From assembly GCA_963277665.1 (NCBI GenBank), contig OY728160.1:43074605-43138604 (forward strand): 64,000 nucleotides of DNA. Direction: 5' to 3'. The notes beneath the pieces were generated by a model. That model did no database searches. It saw only the letters and a program-made list of their open reading frames with translations, and was not told the origin of the DNA. The DNA is from Viscum album. Lineage: Eukaryota > Streptophyta > Magnoliopsida > Santalales > Viscaceae. A program made the translations under genes and the position numbers. This document shows, piece after piece, positions 23,216 to 34,971 of this stretch (positions are counted from its first letter, which is position 1; every line of letters starts with the position of its first letter).

Positions 23216-23329
23216 ACAATACCAAAATTCTAGGAAGTTCTTTTATACTAATCCTCAAATTTCATCTTAGGTCTACGTGCTATAATCAGAGTTTATCTAA
23301 ATCTAGCTTCCAAGGTTTGTACTAAACTT

Positions 23330-23341
23330 CCTCTGATACCA
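23330..23341 (-). other. Primer-binding site, interior A
   Basis: The minus strand reads TGGTATCAGAGG two bases inside the 5' LTR (LTR 2). It is complementary to the 3' end of plant initiator tRNA-Met, apart from the last base (normally C). The same site is at 30425-30436 in interior B. Confidence 0.88.
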
Positions 23342-23343
23342 AC

Positions 23344-26300
23344 TGTAACGCCCCGACCCTAGTTACCTAGAGTCGGTGCATTATTACATAACATTGGCAT
23401 GATCACGAGAAAGATCAAGTCTCGAAAGACCGATTAGTTTAGTAGCCTTGGAATAACTAGATACATCCATAAATTTTTACATTACATCATAAAAAAACAT
23501 CTTGTCTTCATATCCCCTCATACTATCCCTGCAGGTCATTCATAAATTACTTCTTCACAATCCTGGGAAAAATAAAACATTTAAAGGGGTGAGCTTAGAT
23601 GCTCAGTAAGGATAACATTATAGCAGAAGCTTTCATAAATAAGCATAAACACTTAAGGAAATTTATAACTAAAACAAAAGCCTTTTAAACATGAACTTTC
23701 AACATGGTATGGCATAAATAAAATGAAATAATGCCATTTACTTACCCACATGGATATTCTACTAGTCGAATGATGACATGTAATATCAATAACCACTTTC
23801 ATAATGATGGAATGCATAATGCCAGACTATCTTAACCACATAGCCAAGGCCTCGTGCCAAGACTACAAATAAGATTTTGCCAAGGCCTTGTGCCAAGACA
23901 CTATTTTGTCTCATGAGACCTACCGATGCATCGAGGAGCTATAGCGGGCTCCACCCGTCACTTATTAAGTCCAATGCATTCCTCATATGAATAGGTTTAA
24001 GCATAAAATAAACATTCGTATTAAAACTAGCATACGAAATGTCAATACTTTAACCATAAACCATGAATGGTATAAAAATAGAACATCCACAGTCAAACAT
24101 AACTCATTTGATACAATATGGAAGATTGTATTGTATCACATTAACCTCAATCATGAATAATGAAGGATGTTGACATAGATGAAAATAATCATCAAAAATA
24201 TTTGAGGGAAATATCCCCCTTTTCTTGAAAACATTTAAAAGTCACACTATTTGTAAAGAAGCCATTTAAAAGTAGATTTTTGAATCAAAGTGTCCCATAC
24301 CACTTTGAAACTTTTTAAAAGGAGTTTTAATTTCTAAACTTTAATGTCCATATAAATAAATCCTTAAAACCATTTTTAAAACATGGACATTAATGAGAAA
24401 GGTTTAGATGAATAAGTCTTTAAAACATTTAGAAATGGTATTTTGGTTAGAGATTCTAACCAAAATAGACACTTGAATACAAATAATTGAGGTAATCAAA
24501 ACTTTGTAATATCATGAGAATAAAGGGATTCATGATATACTATTTCAAAGTACATTACATACACCACATAAAAGTGATTTGGTGTATATCATCAAAGAAG
24601 TCTCAATGGAATGTAAATTGAGATGAAATCTCTCATAAAGGTTGTATCCTTAGGTTAAGGATAAATCAACGACATAATTATGTGTGACAAATATAAATAC
24701 ACTAAATATGATTGGATATTCAGTGTAAAACAATCAAAGGACATTCACACATATTCTTGTAAAAACAACACCAACGAATTGGATGTTTAACTCAACAAAT
24801 GGAGAATGAGTTAAAATTACTCTTATCAAATTCATATCAATGACTTGAGAATTGTCAATGGAGTGATTATGTGTATCAAACGTATATCCACAGGAAGGGG
24901 AGTGGAAATTATGACATAATCAAATGAATAGTGATTCCACACATAATCTTGGAGTAATATAATCAATGAAATATGCATAAAGCCAAATGAGTGGAAATTG
25001 AAATCTCAAATTCCCTTATCGATTAGGAAACTTACAGAACATACACCCATGAAAGAAGTATCATACCCAGATGATGTAAATACCCATAAATTTAAGTATA
25101 TTACACAATGAATACAATCATTGGCAGTACACATACACCACATGCAATAATTAAGTGGTGAATAATGGAAATCTCACGAAATTAAAAGTGAGATAAGAAA
25201 CCCCTTGCCACGTTAATCAACTGAGTCGTATGGCCAAAAGTTAATAACCACCAAATGATTTACAGAATAACATGAATATAAAGAGAATCATGATAATATA
25301 TATCAAATGGCAGTACACAATACACCACTTTCAATAATTTAGTGGCGAACAATGGAAATCTCACGGAATTGAAAGTGAGATAAGAAAATCCCTTACTTTG
25401 TAATTTTTCCTTGGTCGATGGTAGGTTTACCTCCTGTATAATGGTGAAATAATTGTTATTGAATAATACAAGAATCATTTACTTTAATATGATATCATAT
25501 ATGATCTTTTAACATTGATTTGTTAATAATATCTTAGAATTATCGTCATTTCGGGTGTTAACGGGTTCATTTTACTTTATATTCTTTGTTATGTGAGCCA
25601 TATTCTTTATTAATGGGATGTATATTATTCATATCTAGAATGATATCAAGTCCTTAGACATCATTTTTAAATCATCAAATGATAATTATACTTGAATGGA
25701 TACGATGGAGAATGAATCTCATCGCGTTCGTGGAGACGGTAGTCCGTACGTACGCACGAGCGACAATATCATTCTTTTGATATTAAAATAATATATAAAT
25801 GGATGGTATATCATATATACAGAATCATTAACATGTTATATTTATTATTTACATGATTTACACATCATTATTATACCCATCCAAATAATAATATATTGAA
25901 TAACAATTACACCACGACGTGGAGACGGTAAGCCGTACGTACGCACGTATGGTGACATGTTATTCAAAGGGTGGATAGAATAATGAATATGGTTGTACCA
26001 TATTTATAATAACATCACAGTATATGTGAGATACTGGAGTTATTATTTTAGAATGGTAATAACAAATAAAGAGGAAGTGGAAGAAGAAAGGAACTTGAAA
26101 AGGGGTGGTGAAAACATTACCTCTTCTTCGGGTTCTTCCTTTTGATTTGATCAAAAGGGATCCTTAGGTTGGATTTATGATCAAAATAAGGCCTCTAGGT
26201 TGTATTGAGGGGAGTTGAGATAGTATTTGGGCAGGGTTTGGCCGAACCAAAGGGCTTTGAAGGTGTGAAGAAATGAGAAGGAGGAGTGCCCTTTTATAAG

Positions 26301-27871
26301 AGGGGTGAGGGGCACCGTTGGAAAAGTTAGAAATATTAATTTATAATAAATTCATATTCGGTTTATAATGGCTCAAAAGTTTATTATTTAACTTTTAAGG
26401 TGGGGATGGGTCGAAAACAACTCAACAAATAGAATTTAGACAGGTTTGGGTCATTATATTAACCTTATCTTTAAGTATTAACTCTTAGTTAATTAGTTTC
26501 ACTTTTACAATGTCTCTTTGTATTTTTATATTATATGGTTAATAAACTTACTATATACATCCAAGAGACCCCCAAGTGGTCCATTAATGATGAACCTATC
26601 ATGATATAAGTCTCTTGGCCGAACCTTAGATTTTTATGAATTTAATATCAATTAATAATATAATATTTGTTTTAAGAACTCTTTTATGTCAATTTTGACA
26701 CTATTCAATAGTTGATTTTTGTGAAACTCATAAAAGATTGATTACTTCGAAAAAAGTCAATTAAATAAATCCTAATATATAATATTATCCTAGAAATTTA
26801 GTTTAATTCATTAAAAGTTTCATATTATATTTATTTGGGTATTTATAATATCAATTATTTTATTTTTTTCACTATTATAGTAATTACTGCATCATCGTTG
26901 TGTCATAAATAAAATTAATTATTTAATGTCTAAAAATTATAAAAAAAATATCATTATGTAGGAAATCTTTTTATCTTTCTAATGAATATTTATAATCAAA
27001 AATCCAACATATATAACACTATGTAACAATTGTTTTTCTAAAAGATATATGCTTGTGTCATTTTTGTCTTAATTAAAATAAAGTGTCATTATCACTTACA
27101 AGTGGATATATGGGTCCCAAAATCGACCCAAAGATGCCCATGGTCGACCATGTATCAACCAATAGGGTTAAGACACGTTTTAGGGTAATTTAGTATTATT
27201 ATAATATTATTTTTTAACCCTTATTTACCGGATTTACCCTTAACCATGGTAAATAAAATATTTACCGCAGTAATTATTCAAAATGTCTAAAAATAAAAGT
27301 TACCTATTTACACAATTTGAACATCCTGATTCCAAATATGGAATCCATTTTCCTAAATTCAAGACACAGAAGTGGTAGAAATTAATTTAAAATTAATTCC
27401 CGCTGTCAAAACAAAAAGCGTGTTTTTAAGAGATAATAACTATCAAAAGATTGACACTTGTTTATATTCAGTTTAATTGTAAAATTATGTCCAATTACCT
27501 ACATTATATTAAATGGTAAAAATATATTATAAATATACTTTAAAACCACTCAAATTCATAATTTATCACTATTAATTATTTTGATTAAAAAAGTTGTTTT
27601 TAATTAAAATTTAGTAATTTTCACTATTCATCAAAATATGAAAGTTATCCGAAAAGTACCAAAATTTCACCTTAGGCTAAATTAGATACTCCGAATCCAA
27701 AAATGAATTCCATTTTGAAATATAAAATATAGATAATTTCGAAAATTAGGTATTACTATTCATAACGGCTAGTTTGATTGGTTGTGGTGTGTTAAAATCT
27801 CGAAGTTGCGTACAATGCACGTCATTGCATTATTCGAAAGGAAACATACCGAGGAAGCTTGGGGTGTTACA
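23344..27871 (-). repeat. LTR 2 (middle, shared and recombinant)
   Basis: It serves as 5' LTR for interior A and 3' LTR for interior B. Left of about 25576 it shares the variants of LTR 3 against LTR 1; right of about 25638 it shares the variants of LTR 1 against LTR 3. It has a few private changes (for example near 24198 and 27019). No target-site duplication lies at either of its edges. Confidence 0.95.
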
Positions 27872-30438
27872 TTATCCCCTCCTTCAATAAATTGCGTCCT
27901 CGCAATTTTTAAAATTTTTCTTGGGAATATAATGGAAAGTCCCACATCGGAAAAAGATTCAATAAAACTATCACTTTAAAAGAAAGAAAGAGAGGTATAA
28001 GGGTCATCCAAGATAACCCGTACTAGGATTCCAGGTAAGAAAACATGGATATGGATGATAAACTAAGTGTCTAGTTCTGATGGAGAGGGATAGAAATCAT
28101 GATCAGGAGAAAGTTAACAATGAGAAAACCACAAACTTGTGTTGGGACAAACGACCATTAGTCTCCTAGTAGGAAAGTAAACGGACAACATTTTTTTAAG
28201 TTACATTACATAAGGAAGAGGAATTCATTTATGATATTGACTAAGATCATTATGAGATATACTTACATTTTAAGTAGATTTTCATTCTTTAATAAATTTC
28301 CACCACCAACTCAATTTTTTTTTAAACGATGAGTATTCAAGAAGACTTGGTCACACTGGAAGAGCTAGAATAAACTTCTATAGAATCACTTGATCCATGC
28401 AGGATAAACCATATATTTACATTGTCTTTGAAGATTAATCAAAACCAAAATGGTTAGTGAATGATCTAAAGATCCCCCAAAAGGATATTCATTGAGATAA
28501 ATATGCACTAATCTTAATTTCTAAAATTAAACCAACAATACCCCAAAGTTAAATAGATACCATTCAATAACCAATTGTCCTTAAAATCCTTTAATATAAT
28601 CCAAACTAATATTGAAACCCAAAACATAGAAGAATTTGATTATGTAGTCTCCCATGTTACATTGTATCTCCAAATGACATCAAATACTCTTAAAGTCACA
28701 TACTTAAAAGTAATTAACATTATCACATATTCTCTGTTATAGGTTAATCATTTCCATAAATAACCCAAATCACTATAAATCAACAATAAAAACGTAGATA
28801 AAAATCCACCATTACTCTACAAATGAAACCCCATTGTATTCTATTTTCCTTGGGCATATAGTGTTCCCAACAAAGCGAACATCTTCCAAAATAACATTTA
28901 TCACTTAATCACCAAATCATTTTCCTATACCAAGGGTATTCATTTGATAAGACATAAGAACCCAAATCATCTTATTATTGATCAATAAAATCATTTAACA
29001 AAAAAAAATAGTCACACTAACCAGGGACTTCACGTAGTCCAGTGGTAGGCGATAAATCCCAATCGCACTTTGGTTGTGGTTTCGATTCCCACAGCTTTGT
29101 CCGACGCGACGGGTTGTCACACGGTCTACGTGTTGTCCTTTTTCAAAAACTATATTTTATAATATTACCAAGATGAGATCAATTCCTCAAAATAACATAA
29201 TTTAACCACAAATGTTATATCATACTTTTCATTTTCATCCCAAATTATAATAACTTATCATTTTCTCAAACCCCAATGATCATATAAAACCAAATGGTTA
29301 TTTATACCTATATCCACAAGAGAAGAGACAATTCTTCCTCAAATATCATTCTCACATGGCAAACTGCGGGGTTACAAATATAAGAGAAAATTATTCCAAA
29401 GTAAACCCATCAACAAGGAGTGTTAATTTTTCTCCAACCATTTATTTCCACATACCTTCTTCTTTGACCAAGAAAATATCCTTTAGAATAGGACATTCAC
29501 TCGGGTAATGGCCAGGTCCCCTACATTTACGGCAAATGACTGTAAATGGACTCTTGGGACCATTTTTATCTTCTTCCATAGTACCCTTCATTTTTCTTCG
29601 GCAATTCTTCACTTTATGTCCTTCCTCCCCGCACGTAAAACATTTCGTTGTCCCATTGAGACACTTTCCTGGGTGTCTCTTTCCACATTTCCTGCATGAT
29701 GAAAATTGAGGGTTCTTTTCTCCATGGTCTCCATTGCTGGAGCTCTTATCATTTATCACCGTTCTCTTCCTTGTTGAGTCTGGGAGTTGGTTAATATATA
29801 TATTGTTGATCATATTTTTGGAAAACTGATTTGGCATAAATATGATATCTTTTACGCCTATCAACATTCAATTTTGTTGCTCATTGCCACCACCGTTCCC
29901 ACCTTGTACATCATTCTCAAAGTCACTATTACTTCCTTGGAATCTAGCCATTGACTAAAACCATAAAGCATTGTGTGAGTAATAGTAGTCGTAAAATCAT
30001 TTAGAGATTAAAATTTCACCATATTCTCAAATTGAAACATATTAGGATTAACCAAGGTCATTTACTCTCATCTTATATATATATTACTTAAATCGGTTTG
30101 TAAAGAAAATGTAAATTATCCTAAGCATATCCCCCGGGAGTGTCGTAACCAAGAGTGCAGCAAGGCCCGTTGTCGTGCACCAGTTCCCGTTCGAGTCTAG
30201 CTCAAAGCGGTGTTTTCGGGTTTTACCCCTAGGTACATCTGTGCCAGAGCCGCCTCTACCTGCTCGTATCCAGACAGGGATGTATTTCTCGGAAAACTCA
30301 CAAAATCTCTACAATACCAAAATTCTAGGAAGTTCTTTTATACTAATCCTCAAATTTCATCTTAGGTCTACGTGCTATAATCAGAGTTTATCTAAATCTA
30401 GCTTCCAAGGTTTGTACTAAACTTCCTCTGATACCAAC
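27872..30438 (-). mobile_element. Interior B of the three-LTR element
   Basis: It has the same length and content as interior A: PPT 27872-27885, SINE-like segment 29025-29155, Gag knuckle fragment 29442-29867, 27-codon piece 29868-29951 and PBS 30425-30436. Differences seen include ACCCATAC/ACCCGTAC (28020), a C/T near 28305, G/A near 28801 and 29272, A/C near 29028 and C/T near 29423. Confidence 0.92.
29442..29867 (-). pseudogene. Gag zinc-knuckle remnant, interior B
   Basis: The 141-residue translation is identical to the interior A copy, with all twelve zinc-ligand residues kept. The same TGA-ATG junction precedes it at 29867-29870, separating it from the 27-codon piece at 29868-29951. 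Confidence 0.8.
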
Positions 30439-33400
30439 TGTAACGCCCCGACCCTAGTTACCTAGAGTCGGTGCATTATTACATAACATTGGCATGATCA
30501 CGAGAAAGATCAAGTCTCGAAAGACCGATTAGTTTAGTAGCCTTGGAATAACTAGATACATCCATAAATTTTTACATTACATCATAAAAAAACATCTTGT
30601 CTTCATATCCCCTCATACTATCCCTGCAGGTCATTCATAAATTACTTCTTCACAATCCTGGGAAAAATAAAACATTTAAAGGGGTGAGCTTAGATGCTCA
30701 GTAAGGATAACATTATAGCAGAAGCTTTCATAAATAAGCATAAACACTTAAGGAAATTTATAACTAAAACAAAAGCCTTTTAAACATGAACTTTCAACAT
30801 GGTATGGCATAAATAAAATGAAATAATGCCATTTACTTACCCACATGGATATTCTACTAGTCGAATGATGACATGTAATATCAATAACCACTTTCATAAT
30901 GATGGAATGCATAATGCCAGACTATCTTAACCACATAGCCAAGGCCTCGTGCCAAGACTACAAATAAGATTTTGCCAAGGCCTTGTGCCAAGACACTATT
31001 TTGTCTCATGAGACCTACCGATGCATCGAGGAGCTATAGCGGGCTCCACCCGTCACTTATTAAGTCCAATGCATTCCTCATATGAATAGGTTTAAGCATA
31101 AAATAAACATTCGTATTAAAACTAGCATACGAAATGTCAATACTTTAACCATAAACCATGAATGGTATAAAAATAGAACATCCACAGTCAAACATAACTC
31201 ATTTGATACAATATGGAAGATTGTATTGTATCACATTAACCTCAATCATGAATAATGAAGGATGTTGACATAGATGAAAATAATCATCAAAACTATTTGA
31301 GGGAAATATCCCCCTTTTCTTGAAAACATTTAAAAGTCACACTATTTGTAAAGAAGCCATTTAAAAGTAGATTTTTGAATCAAAGTGTCCCATACCACTT
31401 TGAAACTTTTTAAAAGGAGTTTTAATTTCTAAACTTTAATGTCCATATAAATAAATCCTTAAAACCATTTTTAAAACATGGACATTAATGAGAAAGGTTT
31501 AGATGAATAAGTCTTTAAAACATTTAGAAATGGTATTTTGGTTAGAGATTCTAACCAAAATAGACACTTGAATACAAATAATTGAGGTAATCAAAACTTT
31601 GTAATATCATGAGAATAAAGGGATTCATGATATACTATTTCAAAGTACATTACATACACCACATAAAAGTGATTTGGTGTATATCATCAAAGAAGTCTCA
31701 ATGGAATGTAAATTGAGATGAAATCTCTCATAAAGGTTGTATCCTTAGGTTAAGGATAAATCAACGACATAATTATGTGTGACAAATATAAATACACTAA
31801 ATATGATTGGATATTCAGTGTAAAACAATCAAAGGACATTCACACATATTCTTGTAAAAACAACACCAACGAATTGGATGTTTAACTCAACAAATGGAGA
31901 ATGAGTTAAAAATACTCTTATCAAATTCATATCAATGACTTGAGAATTGTCAATGGAGTGATTATGTGTATCAAACGTATATCCACAGGAAGGGGAGTGG
32001 AAATTATGACATAATCAAATGAATAGTGATTCCACACATAATCTTGGAGTAATATAATCAATGAAATATGCATAAAGCCAAATGAGTGGAAATTGAAATC
32101 TCAAATTCCCTTATCGATTAGGAAACTTACAGAACATACACCCATGAAAGAAGTATCATACCCAGATGATGTAAATACCCATAAATTTAAGTATATTACA
32201 CAATGAATACAATCATTGGCAGTACACATACACCACATGCAATAATTAAGTGGTGAATAATGGAAATCTCACGAAATTAAAAGTGAGATAAGAAACCCGT
32301 TGCCACGTTAATCAACTGAGTCGTATGGCCAAAAGTTAATAACCACCAAATGATTTACAGAATAACATGAATATAAAGAGAATCATGATAATATATATCA
32401 AATGGCAGTACACAATACACCACTTTCAATAATTTAGTGGCGAACAATGGAAATCTCACGGAATTGAAAGTGAGATAAGAAAATCCCTTACTTTGTAATT
32501 TTTCTTTGGTCGATGGTAGGTTTACCTCCTGTATAATGGTGAAATAATTGTTATTGAATAATACAAGAATCATTTACTTTAATATGATATCATATATGAT
32601 CTTTTAACATTGATTTGTTAATAATATCTTAGAATTATCGTCATTTCGGGTGTTAACGGGTTCATTTTACTTTATATTCTTTGTTATGTGAGCCATATTC
32701 TTTATTAATGGGATGTATATTATTCATATCTATAATGATATCAAGTCCTTAGACATCATTTTTAAATCATCAAATGATAATTATACTTGAATGGATACGA
32801 TGGAGAATGAATCTCATCGCGTTCGTGGAGACGGTAGTCCGTACGTACGCACGAGCGACAATATCATTCTTTTGATATTAAAATAATATATAAATGGATG
32901 GTATATCATATATACAGAATCATTAACATGTTATATTTATTATTTACATGATTTACACATCATTATTATACCCATCCAAATAATAATATATTGAATAACA
33001 ATTACACCACGACGTGGAGACGGTAAGCCGTACGTACGCACGTATGGTGACATGTTATTCAAAGGGTGGATAGAATACTGAATATGGTTGTACCATATAT
33101 ATAATAACATCACAGTATATGTGAGATACTGGAGTTATTATTTTAGAATGGTAATAACAAATAAAGAGGAAGTGGAAGAAGAAAGGAACTTGAAAAGGGG
33201 TGGTGAAAACATTACCTCTTCTTCGGGTTCTTCCTTTTGATTTGATCAAAAGGGATCCTTAGGTTGGCTTTATGATCAAAATAAGGCCTCTAGGTTGTAT
33301 TTAGGGGAGTTGAGATAGTATTTGGGCAGGGTTTGGCCGAACCAAAGGGCTTTGAAGGTGTGAAGAAATGAGAAGGAGGAGTGCCCTTTTATAAGAGGGG

Positions 33401-34966
33401 TGAGGGGCACCGTTGGAAAAGTTAGAAATATTAATTTATAATAAATTCATATTCGGTTTATAATGGCTCAAAAGTTTATTATTTAACTTTTAAGGTGGGG
33501 ATGGGTCGAAAACAACTCAACAAATAGAATTTAGACAGGTTTGGGTCATTATATTAACCTTATCTTTAAGTATTAACTCTTAGTTAATTAGTTTCACTTT
33601 TACAATGTCTCTTTGTATTTTTATATTATATGGTTAATAAACTTACTATATACATCCAAGAGACCCCCAAGTGGTCCATTAATGATGAACCTATCATGAT
33701 ATAAGTCTCTTGGCCGAACCTTAGATTTTTATGAATTTAATATCAATTAATAATATAATATTTGTTTTAAGAACTCTTTTATGTCAATTTTGACACTATT
33801 CAATAGTTGATTTTTGTGAAACTCATAAAAGATTGATTACTTCGAACAAAGTCAATTAAATCAATCCTAATATATAATATTATCCTAGAAATTTAGTTTA
33901 ATTCATTAAAAGTTTCATATTATATTTATTTGGGTATTTATAATATCAATTATTTTATTTTTTTCACTATTATAGTAATTACTGCATCATCGTTGTGTCA
34001 TAAATAAAATTAATTATTTAATGTCTAAAAATTATAAATAAAATATCATTATGTAGGAAATCTTTTTATCTTTCTAATGAATATTTATAATCAAAAATCC
34101 AACATATATAACCCTATGTAACAATTGTTTTGCTAAAAGATATATGCTTGTGTCATTTTTGTCTTAATTAAAATAAAGTGTCATTATCACTTAAAAGTGG
34201 ATATATGGGTCCCAAAATCGACCCAAAGATGACCATGGTCGACCATGTATCAACCAATAGGGTTAAGACACGTTTTAGGGTAATTTAGTATTATTATAAT
34301 ATTATTTTTTAACCCTTATTTACCGGATTTACCCTTAACCATGGTAAATAAAATATTTACCGCAGTAATTATTCAAAATGTCTAAAAATAAAAGTTACCT
34401 ATTTACACAATTTGAACATCCTGATTCCAAATATGGAATCCATTTTCCTAAATTCAAGACACAGAAGTGGTAGAAATTAATTTAAAATTAATTCCCGCTG
34501 TCAAAACAAAAAGCGTGTTTTTAAGAGATAATAACTATCAAAAGATTGACACTTGTTTATATTCAGTTTAATTGTAAAATTATGTCCAATGACCTACATT
34601 ATATTAAATGGTAAAAATATATTATAAATATACTTTAAAACCACTCAAATTCATAATTTATCACTATTAATTATTTTGATTAAAAAAGTTGTTTTTAATT
34701 AAAATTTAGTAATTTTCACTATTCATCAAAATATGAAAGTTATCCGAAAAGTACCAAAATTTCACCTTAGGCTAAATTAGATACTCCGAATACAAAAATG
34801 AATTCCATTTTGAAATATAAAATATATATAATTTCGAAAATTAGGTATTACTATTCATAACGGCTAGTTTGATTGGTTGTGGTGTGTTAAAATCTCGAAG
34901 TTGCGTACAATGCACGTCATTGCATTATTCGAAAGGAAACATACCGAGGAAGCTTGGGGTGTTACA
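30439..34966 (-). repeat. LTR 3 (right, outer 5' LTR in element orientation)
   Basis: It has TGTAAC...GTTACA ends and is followed by the ATTTC duplication. It carries about 12 private differences in its right half and about three in its left half; most are A/C or G/T changes. As the outermost 5' LTR it would drive transcription of the array from the TATA box at 33387-33393. Confidence 0.95.
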
Positions 34967-34971
34967 ATTTC
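34967..34971. other. Right target-site duplication ATTTC
   Basis: An exact match to 16245-16249. The pre-insertion site can be read as ...TTTATC ATTTC TAGAATAA.... Confidence 0.9.

Larger units (their letters stand above)
20777..23343 (-). mobile_element. Interior A of the three-LTR element
   Basis: It runs, in minus orientation, from the PBS (23330-23341) through a short Gag remnant (22856-22347) to about 1.5 kb of non-coding sequence and the polypurine tract. It has about six differences from interior B, nearly all transitions. No pol motif was found on either strand. Two segments (21930-22060 and about 23040-23110) have Pol III promoter-like boxes on the + strand, opposite to the element. 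Confidence 0.9.
16250..34966 (-). mobile_element. Young non-autonomous LTR retrotransposon in LTR-internal-LTR-internal-LTR form
   Basis: Three LTRs (16250-20776, 23344-27871, 30439-34966; 4527-4528 bp) alternate with two identical-length interiors (20777-23343 and 27872-30438; 2567 bp), a period of about 7095 bp. In the minus orientation each LTR reads TGTAACACCCC...GGGGCGTTACA. Each interior has a PBS next to one LTR, a purine tract next to the other and a zinc-knuckle Gag remnant, but no protease, RT, RNase H or integrase. Large LTRs around a small, nearly coding-free interior match what is called LARD-type. The triple zinc knuckle and tRNA-Met PBS point to a Ty3/gypsy (probably chromovirus) parent. 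Only the outer flanks carry the ATTTC duplication, so it entered as one insertion and was tandemly extended later. By eye, copies differ by well under 1%. Confidence 0.95.

Noticed and set aside
16250..34966. Repeated open frames at a spacing of about 7.1 kb as a tandem gene family
   Set aside because: The repeat is bounded by LTR ends, PBS, PPT and a target-site duplication, so the frames recur because an LTR element was duplicated.
16250..34966. The tandem as an assembly duplication error
   Set aside because: The three LTRs and two interiors carry distinct, patterned differences, and the outer duplication is perfect. This favours a real structure, although long-read confirmation is still the decisive test.
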